Shown here: positions 48,101 to 59,993 of the stretch, in pieces
How the letters are laid out: every line of letters begins with the position of its first letter
Numbering within the stretch: the first letter of the stretch is position 1
From: Rallus limicola
Lineage: Eukaryota; Chordata; Aves; Gruiformes; Rallidae
NCBI GenBank assembly: GCA_022605955.1
Contig: JAKCOZ010000596.1
Location: 52,044 to 116,043, forward strand
DNA length: 64,000 nucleotides
Direction: 5' to 3'
Notes under the pieces: model-generated
Database searches by the model: none
What the model was told of the DNA's origin: nothing
The model's input: the letters and a program-made list of their open reading frames with translations, nothing else
Position numbers and translations under genes: made by a program

Positions 48101-49697
48101 GGAACCTCCTACGGTGCTTTTCTCGGCCCTAGCAGACTGCAGTTCAAAACATGCTAAACGTCCAGCAATAACTCCCAAAGTAAAGAAGCTAGGCCTGAAA
48201 GGCATAGCTTGTCTGAAACCTCCTAACAGGACACACGAGCAGACCCTGTCACTTTGGCTCTCAGCCTTTTCCTTTGCCTGGAAAGAGGGAACATGCCTGG
48301 AACCTCCTACGGTGCTTTTCTCGGCCCTAGCAGACTGCAGTTCAAAACATGCTAAACGTCCAGCAATAACTCCCAAAGTAAAGAAGCTAGGCCTGAAAGG
48401 CATAGCTTGTCTGAAACCTCCTAACAGGACACACGAGCAGACCCTGTCACTTTGGCTCTCAGCCTTTTCCTTTGCCTGGAAAGAGGGAACATGCCTGGAA
48501 CCTCCTACGGTGCTTTTCTCGGCCCTAGCAGACTGCAGTTCAAAACATGCTAAACGTCCAGCAATAACTCCCAAAGTAAAGAAGCTAGGCCTGAAAGGCA
48601 TAGCTTGTCTGAAACCTCCTAACAGGACACACGAGCAGACCCTGTCACTTTGGCTCTCAGCCTTTTCCTTTGCCTGGAAAGAGGGAACATGCCTGGAACC
48701 TCCTACGGTGCTTTTCTCGGCCCTAGCAGACTGCAGTTCAAAACATGCTAAACGTCCAGCAATAACTCCCAAAGTAAAGAAGCGAGGCCTGAAAGGCATA
48801 GCTTGTCTGAAACCTCCTAACAGGACACACGAGCAGACCCTGTCACTTTGGCTCTCAGCCTTTTCCTTTGCCTGGAAAGAGGGAACATGCCTGGAACCTC
48901 CTACGGTGCTTTTCTCGGCCCTAGCAGACTGCAGTTCAAAACATGCTAAACGTCCAGCAATAACTCCCAAAGTAAAGAAGCTAGGCCTGAAAGGCATAGC
49001 TTGTCTGAAACCTCCTAACAGGACACACGAGCAGACCCTGTCACTTTGGCTCTCAGACTTTTCCTTTGCCTGGAAAGAGGGAACATGCCTGGAACCTCCT
49101 ACGGTGCTTTTCTCGGCCCTAGCAGACTGCAGTTCAAAACATGCTAAACGTCCAGCAATAACTCCCAAAGTAAAGAAGCTAGGCCTGAAAGGCATAGCTT
49201 GTCTGAAACCTCCTAACAGGACACACGAGCAGACCCTGTCACTTTGGCTCTCAGCCTTTTCCTTTGCCTGGAAAGAGGGAACATGCCTGGAACCTCCTAC
49301 GGTGCTTTTCTCGGCCCTAGCAGACTGCAGTTCAAAACATGCTAAACGTCCAGCAATAACTCCCAAAGTAAAGAAGCGAGGCCTGAAAGGCATAGCTTGT
49401 CTGAAACCTCCTAACAGGACACACGAGCAGACCCTGTCACTTTGGCTCTCAGCCTTTTTCTTTGCCTGGAAAGAGAGAACATGCCTGGAACCTCCTACGG
49501 TGCTTTTCTCGGCCCTAGCAGACTGCAGTTCAAAACATGCTAAACGTCCAGCAATAACTCCCAAAGTAAAGTAGCTAGGCCTGAAAGGCATAGCTTGTCT
49601 GAAACCTCCTAACAGGACACACGAGCAGACCCTGTCACTTTGGCTCTCAGCCTTTTCCTTTGCCTGGAAAGAGGGAACATGCCTGGAACCTCCTACG
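45144..49697 (+). repeat. 23-monomer block A (4554 bp)
   Basis: Order: majority; AAATTA; two GCCTGC; TATGGTG; CCCCCTAAC with TTGGTTCTC; GTGTTTTT with CGAGG (here CGAGCAG, not CGATCAG); majority; AAACCTCCAG (46770); three majority; CGAGG; two majority; CTCGT with TTTGACTC (TGA 48057-48059); three majority; CGAGG; CTCAGAC (49057); majority; CGAGG with TTTTTCTTT and GAGAGAAC; TAG. Monomer counts differ slightly by how the first majority units are read, but the total is 23. From CTCGT to the end it matches 41580-43361. Confidence 0.9.
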
Positions 49698-52600
49698 GTG
49701 CTTTTCTCGGCCCTAGCAGACTGCAGTTCAAAACATGCTAAACGTCCAGCAATAACTCCCAAAGTAAAGAAGCTAGGCCTGAAAGGCATAGCTTGTCTGA
49801 AACCTCCTAACAGGACACACGAGCAGACCCTGTCACTTTGGCTCTCAGCCTTTTCCTTTGCCTGGAAAGAGGGAACATGCCTGGAACCTCCTACGGTGCT
49901 TTTCTCGGCCCTAGCAGACTGCAGTTCAAAACATGCTAAACGTCCAGCAATAACTCCCAAATTAAAGAAGCTAGGCCTGAAAGGCATAGCTTGTCTGAAA
50001 CCTCCTAACAGGACACACGAGCAGACCCTGTCACTTTGGCTCTCAGCCTTTTCCTTTGCCTGGAAAGAGGGAACATGCCTGGAACCTCCTACGGTGCTTT
50101 TCTCGGCCCTAGCAGACTGCAGTTCAAAACATGCTAAACGTCCAGCAATAACTCCCAAAGTAAAGAAGCTAGGCCTGAAAGGCATAGCTTGTCTGAAACC
50201 TCCTAACAGGACACACGAGCAGACCCTGTCACTTTGGCTCTCAGCCTTTTCCTTTGCCTGCAAAGAGGGAACATGCCTGGAACCTCCTATGGTGCTTTTC
50301 TCGGCCCTAGCAGACTGCAGTTCAAAACATGCTAAACGTCCAGCAATAACTCCCAAAGTAAAGAAGCTAGGCCTGAAAGGCATAGCTTGTCTGAAACCTC
50401 CTAACAGGACACACGAGCAGACCCTGTCACTTTGGCTCTCAGCCTTTTCCTTTGCCTGGAAAGAGGGAACATGCCTGGAACCTCCTACGGTGCTTTTCTC
50501 GGCCCTAGCAGACTGCAGTTCAAAACATGCTAAACGTCCAGCAATAACTCCCAAAGTAAAGAAGCTAGGCCTGAAAGGCATAGCTTGTCTGAAACCCCCT
50601 AACAGGACACACGAGCAGACCCTGTCACTTTGGCTCTCAGCCTTTTCCTTTGCCTGGAAAGAGGGAACATGCCTGGAACCTCCTACGGTGTTTTTCTCGG
50701 CCCTAGCAGACTGCAGTTCAAAACATTCTAAACGTCCAGCAATAACTCCCAAAGTAAAGAAGCGAGGCCTGAAAGGCATAGCTTGTCTGAAACCTCCTAA
50801 CAGGACACACGAGCAGACCCTGTCACTTTGGCTCTCAGCCTTTTCCTTTGCCTGGAAAGAGGGAACATGCCTGGAACCTCCTACGGTGCTTTTCTCGGCC
50901 CTAGCAGACTGCAGTTCAAAACATGCTAAACGTCCAGCAATAACTCCCAAAGTAAAGAAGCTAGGCCTGAAAGGCATAGCTTGTCTGAAACCTCCTAACA
51001 TGACACACGAGCAGACCCTGTCACTTTGGCTCTCAGCCTTTTCCTTTGCCTGGAAAGAGGGAACATGCCTGGAACCTCCTACGGTGCTTTTCTCGGCCCT
51101 AGCAGACTGCAGTTCAAAACATGCTAAACCTCCAGCAATAACTCCCAAAGTAAAGAAGCTAGGCCTGAAAGGCATAGCTTGTCTGAAACCTCCTAACAGG
51201 ACACACGAGCAGACCCTGTCACTTTGGCTCTCAGCCTTTTCCTTTGCCTGGAAAGAGGGAACATGCCTGGAACCTCCTACGGTGCTTTTCTCGGCCCTAG
51301 CAGACTGCAGTTCAAAACATGCTAAACGTCCAGCAATAACTCCCAAAGTAAAGAAGCTAGGCCTGAAAGGCATAGCTCGTCTGAAACCTCCTAACAGGAC
51401 ACACGAGCAGACCCTGTCACTTTGACTCTCAGCCTTTTCCTTTGCCTGGAAAGAGGGAACATGCCTGGAACCTCCTACGGTGCTTTTCTCGGCCCTAGCA
51501 GACTGCAGTTCAAAACATGCTAAACGTCCAGCAATAACTCCCAAAGTAAAGAAGCTAGGCCTGAAAGGCATAGCTTGTCTGAAACCTCCTAACAGGACAC
51601 ACGAGCAGACCCTGTCACTTTGGCTCTCAGCCTTTTCCTTTGCCTGGAAAGAGGGAACATGCCTGGAACCTCCTACGGTGCTTTTCTCGGCCCTAGCAGA
51701 CTGCAGTTCAAAACATGCTAAACGTCCAGCAATAACTCCCAAAGTAAAGAAGCTAGGCCTGAAAGGCATAGCTTGTCTGAAACCTCCTAACAGGACACAC
51801 GAGCAGACCCTGTCACTTTGGCTCTCAGCCTTTTCCTTTGCCTGGAAAGAGGGAACATGCCTGGAACCTCCTACGGTGCTTTTCTCGGCCCTAGCAGACT
51901 GCAGTTCAAAACATGCTAAACGTCCAGCAATAACTCCCAAAGTAAAGAAGCTAGGCCTGAAAGGCATAGCTTGTCTGAAACCTCCTAACAGGACACACGA
52001 GCAGACCCTGTCACTTTGGCTCTCAGCCTTTTCCTTTGCCTGGAAAGAGGGAACATGCCTGGAACCTCCTACGGTGCTTTTCTCGGCCCTAGCAGACTGC
52101 AGTTCAAAACATGCTAAACGTCCAGCAATAACTCCCAAAGTAAAGAAGCGAGGCCTGAAAGGCATAGCTTGTCTGAAACCTCCTAACAGGACACACGAGC
52201 AGACCCTGTCACTTTGGCTCTCAGCCTTTTCCTTTGCCTGGAAAGAGGGAACATGCCTGGAACCTCCTACGGTGCTTTTCTCGGCCCTAGCAGACTGCAG
52301 TTCAAAACATGCTAAACGTCCAGCAATAACTCCCAAAGTAAAGAAGCTAGGCCTGAAAGGCATAGCTTGTCTGAAACCTCCTAACAGGACACACGAGCAG
52401 ACCCTGTCACTTTGGCTCTCAGCCTTTTCCTTTGCCTGGAAAGAGGGAACATGCCTGGAACCTCCTACGGTGCTTTTCTCGGCCCTAGCAGACTGCAGTT
52501 CAAAACATGCTAAACGTCCAGCAATAACTCCCAAAGTAAAGAAGCTAGGCCTGAAAGGCATAGCTTGTCTGAAACCTCCTAACAGGACACACGAGCAGAC

Positions 52601-54251
52601 CCTGTCACTTTGGCTCTCAGCCTTTTCCTTTGCCTGGAAAGAGGGAACATGCCTGGAACCTCCTACGGTGCTTTTCTCGGCCCTAGCAGACTGCAGTTCA
52701 AAACATGCTAAACGTCCAGCAATAACTCCCAAAGTAAAGAAGCTAGGCCTGAAAGGCATAGCTTGTCTGAAACCTCCTAACAGGACACACGAGCAGACCC
52801 TGTCACTTTGGCTCTCAGCCTTTTCCTTTGCCTGGAAAGAGGGAACATGCCTGGAACCTCCTACGGTGCTTTTCTCGGCCCTAGCAGACTGCAGTTCAAA
52901 ACATGCTAAACGTCCAGCAATAACTCCCAAAGTAAAGAAGCGAGGCCTGAAAGGCATAGCTTGTCTGAAACCTCCTAACAGGACACACGAGCAGACCCTG
53001 TCACTTTGGCTCTCAGCCTTTTCCTTTGCCTGGAAAGAGGGAACATGCCTGGAACCTCCTACGGTGCTTTTCTCGGCCCTAGCAGACTGCAGTTCAAAAC
53101 ATGCTAAACGTCCAGCAATAACTCCCAAAGTAAAGAAGCTAGGCCTGAAAGGCATAGCTTGTCTGAAACCTCCTAACAGGACACACGAGCAGACCCTGTC
53201 ACTTTGGCTCTCAGCCTTTTCCTTTGCCTGGAAAGAGGGAACATGCCTGGAACCTCCTACGGTGCTTTTCTCGGCCCTAGCAGACTGCAGTTCAAAACAT
53301 GCTAAACGTCCAGCAATAACTCCCAAAGTAAAGAAGCGAGGCCTGAAAGGCATAGCTTGTCTGAAACCTCCTAACAGGACACACGAGCAGACCCTGTCAC
53401 TTTGGCTCTCAGCCTTTTTCTTTGCCTGGAAAGAGGGAACATGCCTGGAACCTCCTACGGTGCTTTTCTCGGCCCTAGCAGACTGCAGTTCAAAACATGC
53501 TAAACGTCCAGCAATAACTCCCAAAGTAAAGAAGCTAGGCCTGAAAGGCATAGCTTGTCTGAAACCTCCTAACAGGACACACGAGCAGACCCTGTCACTT
53601 TGGCTCTCAGCCTTTTCCTTTGCCTGGAAAGAGGGAACATGCCTGGAACCTCCTACGGTGCTTTTCTCGGCCCTAGCAGACTGCAGTTCAAAACATGCTA
53701 AACGTCCAGCAATAACTCCCAAAGTAAAGAAGCTAGGCCTGAAAGGCATAGCTTGTCTGAAACCTCCTAACAGGACACACGAGCAGACCCTGTCACTTTG
53801 GCTCTCAGCCTTTTCCTTTGCCTGGAAAGAGGGAACATGCCTGGAACCTCCTACGGTGCTTTTCTCGGCCCTAGCAGACTGCAGTTCAAAACATGCTAAA
53901 CGTCCAGCAATAACTCCCAAAGTAAAGAAGCGAGGCCTGAAAGGCATAGCTTGTCTGAAACCTCCTAACAGGACACACGAGCAGACCCTGTCACTTTGGC
54001 TCTCAGCCTTTTTCTTTGCCTGGAAAGAGGGAACATGCCTGGAACCTCCTACGGTGCTTTTCTCGGCCCTAGCAGACTGCAGTTCAAAACATGCTAAACG
54101 TCCAGCAATAACTCCCAAAGTAAAGTAGCTAGGCCTGAAAGGCATAGCTTGTCTGAAACCTCCTAACAGGACACACGAGCAGACCCTGTCACTTTGGCTC
54201 TCAGCCTTTTCCTTTGCCTGGAAAGAGGGAACAAGCCTGGAACCTCCTACG
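49698..54251 (+). repeat. 23-monomer block B (4554 bp), rearranged version of A
   Basis: It has the same length as block A but a different internal layout. Before the TTTGACTC marker (TGA 51423-51425) it has nine monomers where block A has fifteen: one GCCTGC instead of two, and no majority/CGAGG run after AAACCTCCAG. After the marker it has fourteen where block A has eight, with CGAGG five times, TTTTTCTTT twice (53415 and 54009) and no CTCAGAC. GTGTTTTT remains (50688) but TTGGTTCTC has reverted. A private AACATGACAC lies at 51001. The final monomer has ACAAGCC (54232) for ACATGCC. Confidence 0.9.
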
Positions 54252-55241
54252 GTGCTTTTCTCGGCCCTAGCAGACTGCAGTTCAAAACATGCTAAACGTC
54301 CAGCAATAACTCCCAAAGTAAAGAAGCTAGGCCTGAAAGGCATAGCTTGTCTGAAACCTCCTAACAGGACACACGAGCAGACCCTGTCACTTTGGCTCTC
54401 AGCCTTTTCCTTTGCCTGCAAAGAGGGAACATGCCTGGAACCTCCTACGGTGCTTTTCTCGGCCCTAGCAGACTGCAGTTCAAAACATGCTAAACGTCCA
54501 GCAATAACTCCCAAAGTAAAGAAGCGAGGCCTGAAAGGCATAGCTTGTCTGAAACCTCCTAACAGGACACACGAGCAGACCCTGTCACTTTGGCTCTCAG
54601 CCTTTTCCTTTGCCTGGAAAGAGGGAACATGCCTGGAACCTCCTACGGTGCTTTTCTCGGCCCTAGCAGACTGCAGTTCAAAACATGCTAAACGTCCAGC
54701 AATAACTCCCAAAGTAAAGAAGCTAGGCCTGAAAGGCATAGCTTGTCTGAAACCTCCTAACAGGACACACGAGCAGACCCTGTCACTTTGGCTCTCAGCC
54801 TTTTCCTTTGCCTGGAAAGAGGGAACATGCCTGGAACCTCCTACGGTGCTTTTCTCGGCCCTAGCAGACTGCAGTTCAAAACATGCTAAACGTCCAGCAA
54901 TAACTCCCAAAGTAAAGAAGCTAGGCCTGAAAGGCATAGCTCGTCTGAAACCTCCTAACAGGACACACGAGCAGACCCTGTCACTTTGGCTCTCAGCCTT
55001 TTCCTTTGCCTGGAAAGAGGGAACATGCCTGGAACCTCCTACGGTGCTTTTCTCGGCCCTAGCAGACTGCAGTTCAAAACATGCTAAACGTCCAGCAATA
55101 ACTCCCAAAGTAAAGAAGCGAGGCCTGAAAGGCATAGCTTGTCTGAAACCTCCTAACAGGACACAGGAGCAGACCCTGTCACTTTGGCTCTCAGCCTTTT
55201 CCTTTGCCTGGAAAGAGGGAACATGCCTGGAACCTCCTACG
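54252..55241 (+). repeat. Junction segment between two HOR families (5 monomers)
   Basis: Order: GCCTGC (54416), the last in the window; CGAGG; majority; CTCGT (54941); CGAGG with ACACAGGAG (55165). The majority and CTCGT monomers keep the 4752-bp register with 59400-59795, while the first two do not, so the switch from cassette-bearing HORs to the 24-mer HOR lies within or just before this segment. No TAG, TGA, AAATTA or TTTTTCTTT marker occurs from here to the end. Confidence 0.8.
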
Positions 55242-58200
55242 GTGCTTTTCTCGGCCCTAGCAGACTGCAGTTCAAAACATGCTAAACGTCCAGCAATAAC
55301 TCCCAAAGTAAAGAAGCTAGGCCAGAAAGGCATAGCTTGTCTGAAACCTCCTAACAGGACACACGAGCAGACCCTGTCACTTTGGCTCTCAGCCTTTTCC
55401 TTTGCCTGGAAAGAGGGAACATGCCTGGAACCTCCTACGGTGCTTTTCTCGGCCCTAGCAGACTGCAGTTCAAAACATGCTAAACGTCCAGCAATAACTC
55501 CCAAAGTAAAGAAGCTAGGCCGGAAAGGCATAGCTCGTCTGAAGCCTCCTAACAGGACACACGAGCAGACCCTGTCACTTTGGCTCTCAGCCTTTTCCTT
55601 TGCCTGGAAAGAGGGAACATGCCTGGAACCTCCTACGGTGCTTTTCTCGGCCCTAGCAGACTGCAGTTCAAAACATGCTAAACGTCCAGCAATAACTCCC
55701 AAAGTAAAGAAGCTAGGACAGAAAGGCATAGCTTGTCTGAAACCTCCTAACAGGACACACGAGCAGACCCTGTCACTTTGGCTCTCAGCCTTTTCCTTTG
55801 CCTGGAAAGAGGGAACATGCCTGGAACCTCCTACGGTGCTTTTCTCGGCCCTAGCAGACTGCAGGTCACAACATGCTAAACGTCCAGCAATAACTCCCAA
55901 AGTAAAGAAGCTAGGCCTGAAAGGCATAGCTTGTCTGAAACCTCCTAACAGGACACACGAGCAGACCCTGTCACTTTGGCTCTCAGCCTTTTCCTTTGCC
56001 TGGAAAGAGGGAACATGCCTGGAACCTCCTACGGTGCTTTTCTCGGCCCTAGCAGACTGCAGTTCAAAACATGCTAAACGTCCAGCAATAACTCCCAAAG
56101 TAAAGAAGCTAGGCCTGAAAGGCATAGCTTGTCTGAAACCTCCTAACAGGACACACGAGCAGACCCTGTCACTTTGGCTCTCAGCCTTTTCCTTTGCCTG
56201 GAAAGAGGGAACATGCCTGGAACCTCCTACGGTGCTTTTCTCGGCCCTAGCAGACTGCAGTTCAAAACATGCTAAACGTCCAGCAATAACTCCCAAAGTA
56301 AAGAAGCTAGGCCTGAAAGGCATAGCTCGTCTGAAACCTCCTAACAGGACACACGAGCAGACCCTGTCACTTTGGCTCTCAGCCTTTTCCTTTACCTGGA
56401 AAGAGGGAACATGCCTGGAACCTCCTACGGTGCTTTTCTCGGCCCTAGCAGACTGCAGTTCAAAACATGCTAAACGTCCAGCAATAACTCCCAAAGTAAA
56501 GAAGCTAGGCCTGAAAGGCATAGCTCGTCTGAAACCTCCTAACAGGACACACGAGCAGACCCTGTCACTTTGGCTCTCAGCCTTTTCCTTTGCCTGGAAA
56601 GAGGGAACATGCCTGGAACCTCCTACGGTGCTTTTCTCGGCCCTAGCAGACTGCAGTTCAAAACATGCTAAACGTCCAGCAATAACTCCCAAAGTAAAGA
56701 AGCGAGGCCTGAAAGGCATAGCTTGTCTGAAACCTCCTAACAGGACACACGAGCAGACCCTGTCACTTTGGCTCTCAGCCTTTTCCTTTGCCTGGAAAGA
56801 GGGAACATGCCTGGAACCTCCTACGGTGCTTTTCTCGGCCCTAGCAGACTGCAGTTCAAAACATGCTAAACGTCCAGCAATAACTCCCAAAGTAAAGAAG
56901 CTAGGCCTGAAAGGCATAGCTCGTCTGAAACCTCCTAACAGGACACACGAGCAGACCCTGTCACTTTGGCTCTCAGCCTTTTCCTTTGCCTGGAAAGAGG
57001 GAACATGCCTGGAACCTCCTACGGTGCTTTTCTCGGCCCTAGCAGACTGCAGTTCAAAACATGCTAAACGTCCAGCAATAACTCCCAAAGTAAAGAAGCT
57101 AGGCCTGAAAGGCATAGCTTGTCTGAAACCTCCTAACAGGACACACGAGCAGACCCTGTCACTTTGGCTCTCAGCCTTTTCCTTTGCCTGGAAAGAGGGA
57201 ACATGCCTGGTACCTCCTACGATTCTTTTCTCGGCCCTAGCAGACTGCAGTTCAAAACATGCTAAACGTCCAGCAATAACTCCCAAAGTAAAGAAGCTAG
57301 GCCTGAAAGGCATAGCTTGTCTGAAACCTCCTAACAGGACACACGAGCAGACCCTGTCACTTTGGCTCTCAGCCTTTTCCTTTGCCTGGAAAGAGGGAAC
57401 ATGCCTGGAACCTCCTACGGTGCTTTTCTCGGCCCTAGCAGACTGCAGTTCAAAACATGCTAAACGTCCAGCAATAACTCCCAAAGTAAAGAAGCTAGGC
57501 CTGAAAGGCATAGCTTGTCTGAAACCTCCTAACAGGACACACGAGCAGACCCTGTCACTTTGGCTCTCAGCCTTTTCCTTTGCCTGGAAAGAGGGAACAT
57601 GCCTGGAACCTCCTACGGTGCTTTTCTCGGCCCTAGCAGACTGCAGTTCAAAACATGCTAAACGTCCAGCAATAACTCCCAAAGTAAAGAAGCTAGGCCT
57701 GAAAGGCATAGCTCGTCTGAAACCTCCTAACAGGACACACGAGCAGACCCTGTCACTTTGGCTCTCAGCCTTTTCCTTTGCCTGGAAAGAGGGAACATGC
57801 CTGGAACCTCCTACGGTGCTTTTCTCGGCCCTAGCAGACTGCAGGTCACAACATGCTAAACGTCCAGCAATAACTCCCAAAGTAAAGAAGCTAGGCCTGA
57901 AAGGCATAGCTTGTCTGAAACCTCCTAACAGGACACACGAGCAGACCCTGTCACTTTGGCTCTCAGCCTTTTCCTTTGCCTGGAAAGAGGGAACATGCCT
58001 GGAACCTCCTACGGTGCTTTTCTCGGCCCTAGCAGACTGCAGTTCAAAACATGCTAAACGTCCAGCAATAACTCCCAAAGTAAAGAAGCTAGGCCTGAAA
58101 GGCATAGCTTGTCTGAAACCTCCTGACAGGACACACGAGCAGACCCTGTCACTTTGGCTCTCAGCCTTTTCCTTTGCCTGGAAAGAGGGAACATGCCTGG

Positions 58201-59993
58201 AACCTCCTACGGTGCTTTTCTCGGCCCTAGCAGACTGCAGTTCAAAACATGCTAAACGTCCAGCAATAACTCCCAAAGTAAAGAAGCTAGGACAGAAAGG
58301 CATAGCTTGTCTGAAACCTCCTAACAGGACACACGAGCAGACCCTGTCACTTTGGCTCTCAGCCTTTTCCTTTGCCTGGAAAGAGGGAACATGCCTGGAA
58401 CCTCCTACGGTGCTTTTCTCGGCCCAAGCAGACTGCAGTTCAAAACATGCTAAACGTCCAGCAATAACTCCCAAAGTAAAGAAGCTAGGCCTGAAAGGCA
58501 TAGCTCGTCTGAAACCTCCTAACAGGACACACGAGCAGACCCTGTCACTTTGGCTCTCAGCCTTTTCCTTTGCCTGGAAAGAGGGAACATGCCTGGAACC
58601 TCCTACGGTGCTTTTCTCGGCCCTAGCAGACTGCAGTTCAAAACATGCTAAACGTCCAGCAATAACTCCCAAAGTAAAGAAGCTAGGCCTGAAAGGCATA
58701 GCTTGTCTGAAACCTCCTAACAGGACACACGAGCAGACCCTGTCACTTTGGCTCTCAGCCTTTTCCTTTGCCTGGAAAGAGGGAACATGCCTGGAACCTC
58801 CTACGGTGCTTATCTCGGCCCTAGCAGACTGCTGTTCAAAACATGCTAAACGTCCAGCAATAACTCCCAAAGTAAAGAAGCTAGGCCTGAAAGGCATAGC
58901 TTGTCTGAAACCTCCTAACAGGACACACGAGCAGACCCTGTCACTTTGGCTCTCAGCCTTTTCCTTTGCCTGGAAAGAGGGAACATGCCTGGAACCTCCT
59001 ACGGTGCTTTTCTCGGCCCTAGCAGACTGCAGTTCAAAACATGCTAAACGTCCAGCAATAACTCCCAAAGTAAAGAAGCTAGGCCTGAAAGGCATAGCTT
59101 GTCTGAAACCTCCTAACAGGACACACGAGCAAACCCTGTCACTTTGGCTCTCAGCCTTTTCCTTTGCCTGGAAAGAGGGAACATGCCTGGTACCTCCTAC
59201 GGTGCTTTTCTCGTCCCTAGCAGACTGCAGTTCAAAACATGCTAAACGTCCAGCAATAACTCCCAAAGTAAAGAAGCTAGGCCTGAAAGGCATAGCTTGT
59301 CTGAAACCTCCTAACAGGACACACGAGCAGACCCTGTCACTTTGGCTCTCAGCCTTTTCCTTTGCCTGGAAAGAGGGAACATGCCTGGAACCTCCTACGG
59401 TGCTTTTCTCGGCCCTAGCAGACTGCAGTTCAAAACATGCTAAACGTCCAGCAATAACTCCCAAAGTAAAGAAGCTAGGCCTGAAAGGCATAGCTTGTCT
59501 GAAACCTCCTAACAGGACACACGAGCAGACCCTGTCACTTTGGCTCTCAGCCTTTTCCTTTGCCTGGAAAGAGGGAACATGCCTGGAACCTCCTACGGTG
59601 CTTTTCTCGGCCCTAGCAGACTGCAGTTCAAAACATGCTAAACGTCCAGCAATAACTCCCAAAGTAAAGAAGCTAGGCCTGAAAGGCATAGCTCGTCTGA
59701 AACCTCCTAACAGGACACACGAGCAGACCCTGTCACTTTGGCTCTCAGCCTTTTCCTTTGCCTGGAAAGAGGGAACATGCCTGGAACCTCCTACGGTGCT
59801 TTTCTCGGCCCTAGCAGACTGCAGTTCAAAACATGCTAAACGTCCAGCAATAACTCCCAAAGTAAAGAAGCTAGGCCTGAAAGGCATAGCTTGTCTGAAA
59901 CCTCCTAACAGGACACACGAGCAGACCCTGTCACTTTGGCTCTCAGCCTTTTCCTTTGCCTGGAAAGAGGGAACATGCCTGGAACCTCCTACG
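55242..59993 (+). repeat. 24-mer HOR, copy 1 (4752 bp)
   Basis: Order: GGCCAGAAAG (55320); GGCCGGAAAG with CTCGT and GAAGCC; GGACAGAAAG (55717); AGGTCACAA (55861); majority; CTCGT with TTTACC (56391); CTCGT; CGAGG; CTCGT; majority then TGGTACC with ACGATTC (57209-57223); two majority; CTCGT; AGGTCACAA (57841); CCTGACAGG (58122); GGACAG (58289); GGCCCAAGC (58421) with CTCGT; majority; GTGCTTATC with CTGCTGTTC (58806-58836), which loses the PstI site; GAGCAAACC with TGGTACC; CTCGTCCC (59211); majority; CTCGT; majority. The AGGCCAG, AGGCCGG and GGACAG variants are found only from 55 kb on. Confidence 0.92.

Noticed and set aside
14929..54128. TAG and TGA monomers as functional stop codons ending real genes
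   Set aside because: They recur at HOR positions as ordinary base changes, the frame reopens within the next monomer, and no promoter, start or splice context accompanies them.
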